This document shows positions 34,740 to 45,172 of a stretch of DNA of 64,000 nt, in pieces. Numbering within the stretch: the stretch's first letter is position 1; the number at the start of each line of letters is the position of its first letter. The notes below the pieces were generated by a model. The model was not told where the DNA came from. It saw only the letters and a list, made by a program, of their open reading frames with translations, and did no database searches. A program made the position numbers and the translations under genes. The DNA comes from Agarophyton chilense (taxonomy: Eukaryota > Rhodophyta > Florideophyceae > Gracilariales > Gracilariaceae). The DNA lies in the NCBI GenBank assembly GCA_030374765.1, contig JARGXX010000012.1, forward strand, positions 496,001 through 560,000, in the 5' to 3' direction.

Positions 34740-34918
34740 GCAGTGGCAGTGGCAGTGGCGGTGGCAGTGGCAGTGGCGGTGGCGGTGGCGGCGGTGAGGC
34801 GGGAACGCACTGGTGGGGTGTGGTGCTGGCGACCGGCGGAGAAGACGGCGCGCGGGGTTTGCGGCGAATGTGGCGAGTGTGTCGAGTGGGCGGCGAGCGC
34901 GGGGGCGGTGTTTTTCAT
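33362..34918 (-). CDS. bifunctional uridine-cytidine kinase / uracil phosphoribosyltransferase-like protein
   Basis: This is a pyrimidine-salvage protein: the N-terminal kinase phosphorylates uridine/cytidine, while the C-terminal UPRT-like domain would make UMP from uracil and PRPP, although in many plant relatives only one activity is kept. It has 518 residues from ATG 34918; an open frame extends upstream but into the divergent promoter. After a Thr-Ala and poly-Ala run (about 42-71) comes the P-loop GASASGKTT (about 84-92), then LSLDWFYHGL, IIVEGILSFYD and the lid segment RRIMRDTKARSRS. The UPRT part shows HTIFRN, RLLIEEAL, SGETMESSLRAV and ends GAGDFATRYFGTD, the usual UPRT tail. It is divergent to the phytol-kinase-type gene and upstream of BTB. 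Confidence 0.85.
34708..34797. repeat. (GCG)n and GTGGCA repeats in the kinase gene
   Basis: A gcg triplet run (about 34708-34737) is followed by gtggca/gtggcg hexamers (to about 34797). They code poly-Ala and Thr-Ala on the minus strand just before the P-loop domain. Confidence 0.85.
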
Positions 34919-35127
34919 TGCCGAGGAGGGAAGGGAGCGAGCGACGGAGAGGGAGGGAGCAACAGGGAGAGAGGGAGCGACAGAGAGGTGCTCGTTTTTG
35001 ATGTCGAAGATGCGGGCACACACGTGTTTGGCTTTGCGCTTGGGGCAGTCGAATCGAAAGCTTGCGCTTGGGGGGCAGGCGAATCGAAAGCTTGCGCTTG
35101 GGTGGAATCGAAAGCTAGCTAGAAGCG
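34919..35127. promoter_or_regulatory. shared divergent promoter with repeated motif, UCK-UPRT / phytol kinase
   Basis: Only 209 bp separate the two start codons. The right part contains repeated gaatcgaaagcttgcgcttg at 35051 and 35081 (30-bp spacing), a third, truncated gaatcgaaagct at 35105, and a leading gcgcttgggg before them. The left part holds gggagcgac/gagaggga-type purine repeats (34930-34990). The conserved gaatcgaaag/gcgcttg words are candidate factor sites. Confidence 0.5.
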
Positions 35128-35814
35128 ATGACAACGGCGCAAGTAGTGCGCGCGGTGGTGTGCGCAGGCGTGTCGGCGGCGGGGGCGGAGGCGTGGACGC
35201 GACTATTGACGCTGCTGCGACGTCGCGGCACGCTGAGCGCGGAGCGCACGCGGAAGTTGATGCACATGAGCACGGCGCCGTTATTCGCGCTGAGCTTCTA
35301 TCTGTACCCTCGCCACGCCGCGTCGCGTCTGTTAGCAGCCACCGTGCCTCTCTCGCACGCGCTACGCATCGCGCGCGCCCCGCGCTCCAGCGCTCTGGTC
35401 GACGCCGTCGCGCGCGCCCCGCGTGCCAGTCGTCATCAAGACGCCAACGCCACCGCCGCCTACGCGCTGGCCACCGTCTTGCTCACCGTCGTGGGCTGGC
35501 GCGCGTGTGCGGCCACTTATGTTGCGCTTTCTGCGCTTTGTGTGGGCGACACTGCTGCTGCGCTTGTGGGCAGTGCTGTTCCTTCTCCCCGTCTTCCACA
35601 CGCTCCACACAAAACGCTCGCCGGCTCGCTGGCTTGCTTTGGTGCCACTCTCGCGTCATCTGCGCTTGTGTTTGTCGTTGTTCCGCTGCCCGCCCCGTCT
35701 GGCCCCGCTCTTGTCGCCGCCTCCGCCGTCGCAGCCATCGCTGAAACCCTCCCCGTACAGGACAACCTCACCGTTCCCTTGGCCGCCTTTGCCGTCGTAA
35801 AGCTGTGGTCCTGA
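35128..35814 (+). CDS. phytol/farnesol kinase family protein (VTE5-like, CTP-dependent)
   Basis: Family role: phosphorylation of phytol (or another isoprenoid alcohol) in plastid or ER membranes, feeding tocopherol, phylloquinone and chlorophyll recycling. It has 228 residues from ATG 35128, single exon and very hydrophobic. It shows LSAERTRKLMHMSTAP (the family's RK-H box), several membrane segments, GDTAAALVG, HKTLAGSLACF and the C-terminal DNLTVPL. All are characteristic of the phytol/dolichol kinase-like membrane family. It is slightly shorter than plant VTE5 because it has only a short N-terminus, without an obvious long transit peptide. Substrate (phytol, farnesol, phytyl-phosphate) is undetermined. 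Confidence 0.8.
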   Translation: MTTAQVVRAVVCAGVSAAGAEAWTRLLTLLRRRGTLSAERTRKLMHMSTAPLFALSFYLYPRHAASRLLAATVPLSHALRIARAPRSSALVDAVARAPRASRHQDANATAAYALATVLLTVVGWRACAATYVALSALCVGDTAAALVGSAVPSPRLPHAPHKTLAGSLACFGATLASSALVFVVVPLPAPSGPALVAASAVAAIAETLPVQDNLTVPLAAFAVVKLWS

Positions 35815-36966
35815 CGTCCTCAGCTGTCTCATCAAACTTCTCGCTCGTGTCCTCGAGACACTACTTTTGCTCCAATATAAATTCGCACCGCGCTTTACAC
35901 AGCTATCTACTGTATGTATTGTACCATGATTCTCACACCAACACGCTCTTTGACAACGGCCAACATTTTGCACCACAGCAAGGGACGCAGGCAGTTAAAG
36001 AGTCGCGGCCCTCAACCGTAATTCCAGCTCTATTTCGCCCCTTTTCTATTGTGTGCAAAGAGAGCAGAGCCATGTTCCGCACACCAGCGCAGTTTCCATG
36101 GTGCTGCCAAACTTCATCTCCACTCTATGGTGTTCGATCCGATGCCCTTTTTTATGAAATACCAAGTTCTGGGCCAAAAGGTGCGGCACAAACATGTCCA
36201 GCCACAATCTCATGCTGTTCTCTTCATAGCAACCCCTCTCCACAGACCCTGGGATTATGAGTCGCACAACTTTTCGAGGGTCACAACTCGCTAGAATCCC
36301 GATTTCCCGCAATGGCATCGGTAGACATCATCGCGTAGCAACACCTCCGTATCCCTCGCTCCATATGTAGCGCAAGCTGAGGCGCTAATAGACATGGTCG
36401 ATATCATCAATGCCAAACTCTCTCACCGCCTTAGTCACACATGTTTGTCACTTGCGTTTGAGGGCCGGTTTCCTTCCTGCTAGGTAATGGGCCATGACGG
36501 ATAACCGCACCAATCGTGGACATTTGACAACAAAGGCCTCTCGCTTCGCAGCTGTGCCCGACAGAGGAATCCCTGCGAGTCCGAGGACTGCGGCTCTGGA
36601 GCCGTGCCCGATGACGGCAGTTCTGTTGCTTCGATTATGCTGGCAACCGTTTGTCAGCACCCCTCAAGTTGACCTAATCGCCCGCGTATTTCCATGATGC
36701 GAAAAAGGCTTTGGAAGATCTCCATCCCACAAATTCAACGCAAGCCTCTTTCACCATGATAGCTCCGCTATGCCTTAATACTCAAGAATGCGAGTACGTC
36801 ACGTACGTTAAAGAATCTGCAAACACCCTTTTCCTCACGCTTACCATCGTAGGTGGCCTCATGATGAAGTTCACTTCGCTTGTCACCTTACTCTTGTCTC
36901 GGGTGCTGCGAACGGATCACTTTTGATCAAGAGATAATTCACAAAAGACAATGGGCATTGACTTTG
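35815..36966. other. intergenic region, 1.15 kb
   Basis: It lies between the convergent 3' ends of the phytol-kinase-type and pseudokinase genes. There are only short frames on both strands (for example 36046-36318 minus, 36494-36697 plus) without motif support. Confidence 0.5.
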
Positions 36967-38430
36967 TCACATTAACGGATCTAAAGTGTCATGTCGCGAT
37001 TTCGAGTGTGGCAAATCGTTATTTGCAGCTCTGCCATAGCTTTGAAAGATGCTTTTGTAGGCGTCCACTGGAGATTCCACCGAGGTTTCGCTCGTAAGCG
37101 GCCGCAGAAAGCGCTGCATAAACGGTGATAACTGTGGTTGGTACGATTCCAGAAGGGCGTCAATGCAGTTTTTCTGATGGGATAATGAGTCACTGGATAT
37201 CCCTTCATCCGCTGCGCCATCGGAAGCTTCTGCCGCTGGATGGCTGGAAGTCTCGGAAGCAACAGATTCATTTTGGCCAATAGGACACAGGGCTGTATCC
37301 ATAGAAAGCCACCGGCTTTCCATCGCTGCTGTGGCTGTGGGTCGATTCTGCCAGACCGGGTCAAGCAAAGACTTCACAAAATCTTGGGCTTCTGCGGAAA
37401 CGGTTTTCCATTCGTTTCCGTCAAACATGAGCCCACGCTTCCGCTCATCGATCATATCAGATCTACAAGTTTTCGGAATTCTGAATGGGAAGGAGCCGCA
37501 CAACATTCGGTAAATGCAGACCCCCAGGGCGAACATATCCACTGAGGCGTTATACCGCTTCCCTTCAATCATTTCCGGGGCTCGGTAGTGTGACCTGCCC
37601 ACAGCGGAACTCAAGGTTTGGTCATCTTCAGCGTCCACGAATTCAACATGGTTGAAGGTCGACAGAAGAGCTCTCGGATCTGTAGGATTCGCAAAGTCAC
37701 AAAGGATGCTGTCCAGTGAGATATTGCGGTGGACGTATCCAGATCGATGCAAGTGATTGATGGCCGATACAACTTGCCTCACTATGCATTTCGTAACCCT
37801 TTCCGAGAGTATCCCATCGCTTTCTGCGATGATATCTCGCAGCTTCTTTTCGTGGATCGGTTTGTAGATGATAAACGCGAACTCCTTCTCCACGAAGGTA
37901 TCGATCGGAGTTAAAATGCACGGATTGTACAGATTCTGGAGCGCATACATATGGCGCCCCGTCGCAAGTTGGTGACAGAGCTTGTTCCGCCCCTGAGGTT
38001 GACGGCGGAATCGCTGCACGGACACTTCCGTCTTGTCCGTACAGCTTTCTGCGTTGAAAACCGCCCAGCGCCCGGACAGGTCGACCTCTCCCCGACCCTT
38101 GTACTCGTTCTGAAATGATTTGGTTGAGGCCAGGGTCACAACTTGTTTCCACTTGCCGGCCTCACCTTTGGAACTGCACGAAACTCGAAGTTTCTGACCG
38201 TTCTTGAACTTTATCACGAAGCTTCGGGGGAGAAGTGTGCATGCGACTTTACAACCAAAAACAGACTTTTCCATTTCAGCTTTCTTATCCTCAGAAGTAT
38301 GCAACGAAAGCATGGATCCCTGCAGCCGCATGTACCTAGTTTCTCGGCGAGATAGGAGGGATTGGCGGATTCTGACGTATCCCTCATGCTCGAAGATTTT
38401 CTTATGCCGGATGATAGCTGGCACAACCAT
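36967..38430 (-). CDS. PH-domain protein with a degenerate kinase domain (predicted pseudokinase)
   Basis: It has 487 residues from ATG 38430. The N-terminal ~105 residues read as a PH domain (GYVRIRQSL...RRETRYMRLQGSMLSLH, then FVIKFKNGQKLRV and WKQVVTLAS), suggesting lipid or membrane binding. Residues ~120-375 follow the protein-kinase fold: helix-rich C-lobe with HLHRSGYVHRNISLDSIL, RAPEMIEGKRY (APE helix) and SVDMFALGVCIYRMLCGSFPF. The catalytic residues are gone: the VAIK position reads VSVQ (Gln139), the HRD box reads HRN (Asn236), the following Lys and Asn are Ser, and no DFG is present (TFN at 258-260). There is also no glycine-rich loop. It is therefore predicted inactive and likely a scaffold. 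The C-terminal ~110 residues are Ser/Ala/Asp-rich. The reading frame is intact, so it is not a pseudogene. Confidence 0.78.
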   Translation of the reverse strand: MVVPAIIRHKKIFEHEGYVRIRQSLLSRRETRYMRLQGSMLSLHTSEDKKAEMEKSVFGCKVACTLLPRSFVIKFKNGQKLRVSCSSKGEAGKWKQVVTLASTKSFQNEYKGRGEVDLSGRWAVFNAESCTDKTEVSVQRFRRQPQGRNKLCHQLATGRHMYALQNLYNPCILTPIDTFVEKEFAFIIYKPIHEKKLRDIIAESDGILSERVTKCIVRQVVSAINHLHRSGYVHRNISLDSILCDFANPTDPRALLSTFNHVEFVDAEDDQTLSSAVGRSHYRAPEMIEGKRYNASVDMFALGVCIYRMLCGSFPFRIPKTCRSDMIDERKRGLMFDGNEWKTVSAEAQDFVKSLLDPVWQNRPTATAAMESRWLSMDTALCPIGQNESVASETSSHPAAEASDGAADEGISSDSLSHQKNCIDALLESYQPQLSPFMQRFLRPLTSETSVESPVDAYKSIFQSYGRAANNDLPHSKSRHDTLDPLM

Positions 38431-40447
38431 TGTCAAGCAAACAAAGACGGGGAGACTGCGGCAGTGCAGACACAAAGCGAAACAATTGGGGGCGCCACGA
38501 AGGGGGGAATGGCTGGGAGCGAGGGAGACGGGGCAGTGGGGGGGAGTAGGGGGGGAGGGTGAGGAAAGGGGAGAAAGAAGACGATGGTTGGGTGACTGAG
38601 GTGCTCAGTTCACAATGGCCACGATGGATGCAAAAGACGAGAGACTCAATGTATAGTAACACAAATGTCGCAATCCAAACGGCGACCAGAAGCAGAAGGA
38701 AACCATGCTCTCCCCGGGAAGTGTCTTATATACGCTTCTAAGCTCTTCATTCCCTGTGGAGTACGGCATGATGCGTACTAATTCGAAGAGTGCTTTGAAC
38801 AGCCTTCGAATTCTCCTGATCGCGCATTCATCCGATAGTATCTCCATGTGGTTACGAGTGCAAAACTCTGCACTGAAGCGCTTTTGTTCTCAACGCTCCG
38901 TGCGCCAAAGCTTCGAGATTCGATGCACGAAGCATTCGGATTGGATCGCGCTGATTTTCACTCATCAAGCTGAGTGATTTCGAAATGGGTTACCGATGTT
39001 GCTTTGAAGAGAAGGGGGGGCGGTCTAGAGGTGGAGAGAAGCTTGGCATGAGAATTGATACCGTGGTGTTTGTGCATTCAGAACTCATCTCCTTCCGAAT
39101 CGCTTCCCGCCGTGACAACATACTGTCTGACAATTTCTGGTGGTGACTTGCTTTGCTTGAGTCCAATCGTCGGCTATTCTCGCAGCGCGAGTAAATTAAT
39201 CTCAAACCCGCATGCACAAAGCTAGAATAGATGGTACTTTTTTGTGCATCTTCACGATGTGTTGCTCAGCTGAACGAGTGGCTCTCAAAACGACATTGAG
39301 GGCGACAGTAGCGTTCATGTTCATACAGACAACAAAAAGCTTCAGGTCTGGCAAGCATCCCGATCTTGTCCTTGCCTCACAAGGTCTCTCGCCGGCGACG
39401 GTTCCGAGCTGTGGAAGGCTATCCCACCGATGTCGAACAAAGGGTTTCGGAGCAAATGTGGGTTGTACGGCTGAAGATCTCAGTTGGGCCCTACTCTCCG
39501 ATTCACGAAAGTGATGGCCAAGTATTTTTCACGTGCCATTGAGCGCATGATGGATACATTAGCAATGTAACCAGCGATCTCGGCTGTGCGATGAAACCCT
39601 GTATCCCTCTCCTCACGTCGTTTCGCCCACCTTGTGCAATGCTTCATTATCGGATGTTTCTACTTTTGGCGAACGCTACCGGGCTATGCAATTGCCAAGC
39701 GTCCATCCATCAAAACAATCGACTTGTCCAGTACAAGCACAACAGAGGCAAGAACACCTCCGGCCACTTACGCCGGCGCTCTGATCAATGCTGTCATGCT
39801 GTCATGGTGAAGTGGGCGAGAGACAGGTCAAACACTATGAACCTGCGAGTTGGGCCCGATTAAAAGACGCGAGATGGCACCGCTGATGGAGTTGAGCGCC
39901 CTTCAGCCCCTTGCAGGTACGGTCAAACGGTTGGGAGCTTGGCCAGCTGAATTGGGGCAGTTCACCGAAATCAAATCACGCCGCTTTCAGGCGAAGAAGA
40001 GCTTTGAAAGACAGGCCAGGGCTTAAACGGAACGGTGCATGTGTAGCAGGCTGCGATCAGAAATCTACCCTTCAATCTACACTTCCGGGCGGCACCTTCC
40101 TTCAGCCTCCGCCGAGCAACGGCTACAGTTGCGTGCACAGCGCTCGCAAGCGGGTAAACAGGCGAACAGGCGAGCGTGTCTCATGAAGCTGCGCCAGGCG
40201 GCCTGGCTCCGCTGCTCTGGCTATTTGGCGGCTCATTCGAAGAGCTGAAACGCTGGGACGTGAGTGAAGCGAGCGTGCTGTTCTCTCAGCCCTGTGAGCG
40301 GGCGGTCGGTGTGATATCCAAAAAACTGTTCTGTGTCCTGGTCACCTTCGAGCATGTTTGGGTAGAGAGAGTGCATTCAGGATTGGTGCACATAGATCGG
40401 ATTCAGAGTTTTCGAAGGAGCGAGGTCGTAGGGCGTTGCGCTTGATG

Positions 40448-40503
40448 GGTTGGGGCTGAGAGGTTGGGGAAGAGAGGTTGGGGAAGAGAGGTTGGGGAAG
40501 AGG
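40448..40503. repeat. four tandem copies of a 14-bp unit
   Basis: The unit ggttggggaagaga is repeated four times; the first copy is ggttggggctgaga and the last ends in gg. Confidence 0.9.
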
Positions 40504-40560
40504 AGGATGAGGGTGAGCGGGAAGGATAAAAAAGGTTTTATTGAAGCAGAAAGCAAAATG

Positions 40561-40587
40561 TGCGATGGTGCGATGGTGCGATGGTGC
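40561..40587. repeat. three tandem copies of an 8-bp unit
   Basis: The unit tgcgatgg is repeated three times, plus tgc, about 50 bp beyond the 3' end of the 5S rRNA gene. Confidence 0.85.
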
Positions 40588-40630
40588 AAGAAGAAGAATG
40601 GTAGGAGTGTGGCAAATTTGTGGCAAAGCC

Positions 40631-40634
40631 AAAA
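40631..40634 (-). terminator. Pol III T-run terminator of the 5S gene
   Basis: Four T residues on the minus strand lie four bases beyond the 5S 3' end. This is the minimal Pol III termination signal. Confidence 0.55.
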
Positions 40635-40638
40635 GTAA

Positions 40639-40758
40639 ACATTCGGCACTGGGGATTCCAGACCGATCCCTCATGTCAGTACTAGCCCAGCTCAAAGTGA
40701 CTTAGCTTCGCAGTTCGGGATGGGATGCGGCGCATGCCAACTTGATATGGCCGAATGT
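40639..40758 (-). rRNA. 5S ribosomal RNA
   Basis: Read on the minus strand, this 120-nt segment has the full eukaryotic 5S plan. The 5' end acattcggc pairs with the 3' end gccgaatgt (helix I). It contains catcccatcccgaactg, then gaagctaagtcact (the internal box A region), then gggctagtactgacatgaggg (the box C side). It is transcribed by RNA polymerase III from internal elements. A tttt stretch (plus-strand 40631-40634) follows the 3' end by a few bases and fits a Pol III terminator. It is a single copy here, flanked by non-ribosomal DNA, so it is a dispersed 5S gene rather than part of a visible tandem array. Length and terminal pairing suggest it is intact. Confidence 0.92.
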
Positions 40759-42249
40759 GTCATTGAGGGCACATCCTGTACATCCTTATACTTTCAGAAA
40801 ACGTTCTCATGTGCTATGAAGAGTGGTACGGCCGTAAACCCTTTTCACACGCCTCATCTCACCTCGTCCCTCAAAAAGTTTAATTTAATTGATGTTGGTC
40901 CACAATACCCAGAAAAACATAGAATTTTTCAATCGTTGGTTTGATGTTGGTTATATCAAAATCCCATCAGGTACGAAAAATTTATGGTCCAGTTCTCATG
41001 TTTTGATTCAGTTCAAAAAGTAAACTGTTTTCTAGACTGTCAACGAGAGTCCATCTTCCATGCATTCGAAGTACCACAACCGCAAATGACTTCAGCATCT
41101 AAACTCCAGCAACCTGTAAATTGTTTCTTGTTTTCAGCAACACTAAGTAGCTGAAAAGAACGGAGTAGTTTTTGGCCTCATCATGTTTGTTTAAAGAAAT
41201 TTTAGTTTTTGAACAACAAAGTTCAATATTTACAAAACATTTTAGTATTCAAAAAAACAGTGCATGATTATTTTTTATTTCCAAGAAAAAATTAAAAAAC
41301 TAAAGATAGAGCTGCTTTAAAAGTATCGTCAAAAATCAAACCTCTAACGCTCCGATAGTATGAAAAAAAATACTTCTGATCTTTATATTGATAGAATTAA
41401 AAACCTTTGAGACTCTTGTATAGTTGTAGGATTATTTTTCTTAAAAAATGCCGCTTTAGGATTCGGATAATCAGTAGGTCACGAAACGTTAGACGGTTTA
41501 TCTTTGAGGCGCTGTCGGACACGCTTGGTGTTGAAATATACCTTCTAGGTCCGTAGTTCTGAATATAGTAGTTTCATAATTTAAAACAGTAGTAGAGTGG
41601 CTACTTGGAACTGTAGATAGTGCTGCTCAAAATGTGGAAACTAGGTCAGAGACCGTGCCCTGCCGACACCCTCTGTGTAATCTATAGAGTGCGACATATT
41701 TCATGTAGGGAACTTAATTTCCATCAAATTTGTGTGATGAAGGCGGGATCTACTTTGGCTACAACTACATTTTTTGGTCAGATGTTTTCCCACTACTATA
41801 TAGTTTTCACTGCGCATCGAAGCATATGGCCGATTTTTTACATGATTTAGGCCAGCTACTCGTCGTTTGCCTGTGTGGATTTTCACGCTGCCTTTTTACC
41901 ATCAAATTTTATTATATTTACCTTCTACGGTCTAGTAATCACGCTCTCTTGGAGACAAGGCGATAGTAGGCAGTCGAGGTGTTTGTACGAAATGTTGGTC
42001 TTCTCTGGCGTAGAATTTTTTTTTAGTCCAAACTTTACGGTTTGAACGATATGTTGAGATGAATTACACTTTTATACAGCTAATAGGTTTCAGGAACTCT
42101 CTAAAAGCAAGACATTATACCTCGGTGATGAGGACGCCTCAAACGTAGAAACGACTCTCTATATTACTTTTTTTGGACTCTTCCGTCTAGTGTGGGTCCC
42201 TGAGAAACCAGTAGCATTGGATTAGTAGGGTCGTTGATGGCTGGGTCTA
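40759..42249. other. AT-rich gene-free stretch
   Basis: There are many A/T runs, stop codons in all frames and no recognisable domain. It could contain decayed pol sequence of the Gag relic that lies just beyond on the same (minus) strand, but nothing supports this. Confidence 0.45.
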
Positions 42250-43950
42250 AGCCGTCAATGTAGGTGATGCGAGTTCTTCTGTAGAGTAAGCATATCCACA
42301 CGTATGGAAAGCATTAGTGAGGCGTACCGATAACTCGGATTTCTTTCATCCAAACTTCTGGCTGGTATCACAAAGAGCAAGAATAGCCGATTGAATCGAG
42401 TGGTTAGTCGCGTGAGACCTCAGGAGATACTGTACCACTTCCATCCAAGAGCTAACTCCTCCCTCAGAAGGACGTGATGATCGTGTTCTACAAACTTCTA
42501 CTGATCCTTGGCGACGTCATGGATAAAGTACGGCCGTGTAAGATAGACCTGACCTTCATTCACTCCGAGTATATTGGCTTCAGCCACAACGCGTGCGAGT
42601 AAATCCAACACCAAGAAGTGGTCCTCTCCAGAAAAGTTCAGGCTCCTCAGTAATGGCTACATTCGCTTGATGCAATATTTCACTCTACCCGTGCAACGGG
42701 GTGTACGATTTGAAGAGGAATTCTCCAATCAATAACATCGATAGGAGAAGAACTTCCGATGCTGTCGATTCGTATAATTTAGATTCTTCAGGCCTGGGTG
42801 CTTTTTTAGTTCTCTCGGGTAAGAATCACACCTTTGGTGACTGAAGATCGTTGTGAACGAGACGGGCGTCTGCAGTGACCACGAGGGTCGTTCCCAGATG
42901 ATCAGTTGGAGGTCTTCGACTCTTTATCATCCTATTCCTCGGAGAGAGACTGTGGTGCAACCCGTTGAGGTTGCACCAGTCCTTCTAAGACAAATTTTAA
43001 TTCGGCCTCTCTCGAGGCCTGGTCCGTGGTGCACGTGGAATTTGGCGCAGCATTGCTGGTTATTTTGCATATTTTTTATCTGCATTGTTTTAAGGTAGAA
43101 AGTTTACTATAGTAATCTACACTATATAGTGGCTCGGCAAGCTCGCTTTGTCACTCAGTAAGTCTTCCCCAACCGGGTTCTTGTGGCTCTAAGTATTTTC
43201 CGCCTGCGCGTGCTACGACTCTCTTCGGAGGTTGTGCCATGTTATACACGGTAGACTTACCCGCCTTGCGTCTTAAAGAGTAGTACCACCGCCGTAGATG
43301 TCGGTTAATTTATTACTTACGTATTCTCGCCCCTGTGTACTGATTCTCTATTTGGTTTTTTTTTCTTCCATGCTCAACGCCCTGCTCGCTCTACTGCTTG
43401 TCCCCTTTTTTCTTTCCCCCTTTTCTCCACTCTCTTGGTTGGTTACACTTTTCACACCAATATCCTTGGCATGACTCCTTCTACAACACTTTCCCCTTTT
43501 GAAGCGCAGATTTGTCTTGGGATTACACCCCGAGTTCGTCGTAGATTCCTGGAGAGGCTCCGTTACTATGCTGTCCGCCAGGGAGGAAAATACTGAACGT
43601 TTCTTGTTGTTTGGTCTCCAAACCTTGTACCACAGAGAGCTCTGAGAGGGGTCACTTGTATCAAATGAGTCCAAGAGGTAGTCGGTATTGTTCGTACTCT
43701 CATGGCGGTTACTGTCCCTGACCTCCTCGTGCTTCGCGTGAAGCCAGAAAGCAGCCGGTTGGTGAGGAACCTTCTTATCCATTACAATGGTTTCCTCCAA
43801 CATCTTGAGACGGGAACTTATACGATTGAGTCGGGTTTCGACGCCTTCGGTATTGTCTGCTGGTCCACCAAATCATTCCAATAGATTGTTGAATTCCGCC
43901 CATTTCCTCCAGCGAGGAGGTGCTGCAATTGCCACGGAGGATTTTGATCT
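42250..43950 (-). pseudogene. Gag relic of a second Ty3/Gypsy-like retroelement
   Basis: Minus-strand frames resemble the Gag of the element at 51.3-52.5 kb in layout. A coiled segment EGVETRLNRISSRLKMLEE (about 43860-43790) corresponds to VEEVLTRVNPRLERLEAVI there. It is followed by a Ser/Lys/Glu-rich linker (151 codons open, 43803-43348). Further down, a capsid-like stretch VLDLLARVVAEANILGVNE (around 42610-42550) resembles VIEFLTRIVVDVDTLE. Stops and frame changes interrupt throughout. No protease or RT was recognised below 42250, so the element is truncated or too decayed. No LTR pair was found. Confidence 0.42.
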
Positions 43951-44794
43951 CATCTACGTGTGAGCTTCGTGCACACCGCTTAGCCGCTTCCGCAAACCTT
44001 AATTACTGTCCCAGGGAATTTGACACTCCGCAAGTTCACCCGCTGGGGTTCAAAAGTCCAGATTCGGGGTGTTTTTCGACGCCCTAGGCAGGAGTCTCGA
44101 GTTCTTGGGGCAAACCTTTAAGGGTACACCTTTGACTTTCGAGAGAAAATAGAGTTCTACATAACTGACGGCGCGACTACACTTTATCAAGGGCTCGGCT
44201 TACGAGGGCTTTCTGATTGATATGAGGGTAATACCACCCGTATATAAGTTAAAACTTCCAGAAAGAAGAAAACGAGACAAATATACCAGGGAGCTCAAAG
44301 AAACATCTGAAAAGAGAATTGGTATCACTAAACTGGGTTATAAGGGTCTGTCTAAATAACGGTGTCCGTGTGCACCCGTGGCCGTGATACTTTATAAAAA
44401 TTAAAAAACCCCAGCCATATAACAACACACACTTTTTCGAACCGATCCACGATGATATATGGTATCAGTTCACTACTTCACACAAATCAAAACCATGACC
44501 AAAATACTCCGACAATTTTGACTTTTTGCTGAACGTTTCAAAACTTCCTTACAGCGATTTTAGCGATGCACAACGCGCCTGATGAAAAAGATTACACCAA
44601 TGCAAGCCTGGTCACTGCACTTTAGGCATCACTTTATTAAACCAACCCTCTCTTTGGCAAATTGTGAACGATTCCGTCTCACCGGTCATCATTATAATCA
44701 CAGGAGAGCAAGAGAAATAGTGAGATGTCGTGAAAAGCGATCAATATTGAACCCTCCTTGGCCACATCCTTCTCATTAACGACTATTACACGGT
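43951..44794. other. gene-free stretch
   Basis: No credible frame was seen. If the Gag relic belongs to an LTR element, its 5' LTR should lie in this area, but no partner repeat was recognised. Confidence 0.35.
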
Positions 44795-45172
44795 ATTGAC
44801 CACAAATTTGACCACGAACACGGAGTCATACACCGTCACTTTCTGGTTGGACATGTCGTCGATAAGCGAAAAAAGCACGCTAAAAATCTTGTACACGCCG
44901 ATCCGCTCAATGCCCCGGGTACTGACAGTACTGTGTGGAAGAATCCTGCAAGAGGTGTTGCGTAACTTCTGTGCGCAGAAGACTAGTATAACTGTAGTGA
45001 CGACGACCTGTTTCTAACGCTAGAGCTCATAGGTCGTGTGCTGGAATTCGTTCAGTTGCAGTATCTTGACCGCACAGGAGACGACGTACCTGAAACTTCA
45101 GGCACTTTGCTGGAATTGTGCAGAAGAGTGGATGAATTGTTTCCAGGCCATTTATTAAAACATGAGTGTTAA
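44795..45172 (+). pseudogene. unrecognised decayed reading frame
   Basis: A single frame of 125 codons runs to a TAA at 45170 with only two internal stops (near 44957 and 44981). Its translation is His/Asp/Lys-rich at first (DHKFDHEHGVIHRHF) and later helical (LIGRVLEFVQLQYLDRTG). No family is recognised; it is probably part of a decayed transposon. Confidence 0.22.

Larger units (their letters stand above)
38431..40638. other. intergenic region with short tandem repeats
   Basis: The first ~150 bp upstream of the pseudokinase are purine-rich (promoter side). Open frames at 39212-39514 and 39591-39863 (+) have no recognisable motif. Two tandem repeats lie just before the 5S rRNA gene (40448-40503 and 40561-40587). 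Confidence 0.4.

Noticed and set aside
38431-38475. 15-codon upstream extension of the pseudokinase
   Set aside because: It has no ATG; the ATG at 38430 is the first one and lies just before the PH domain.
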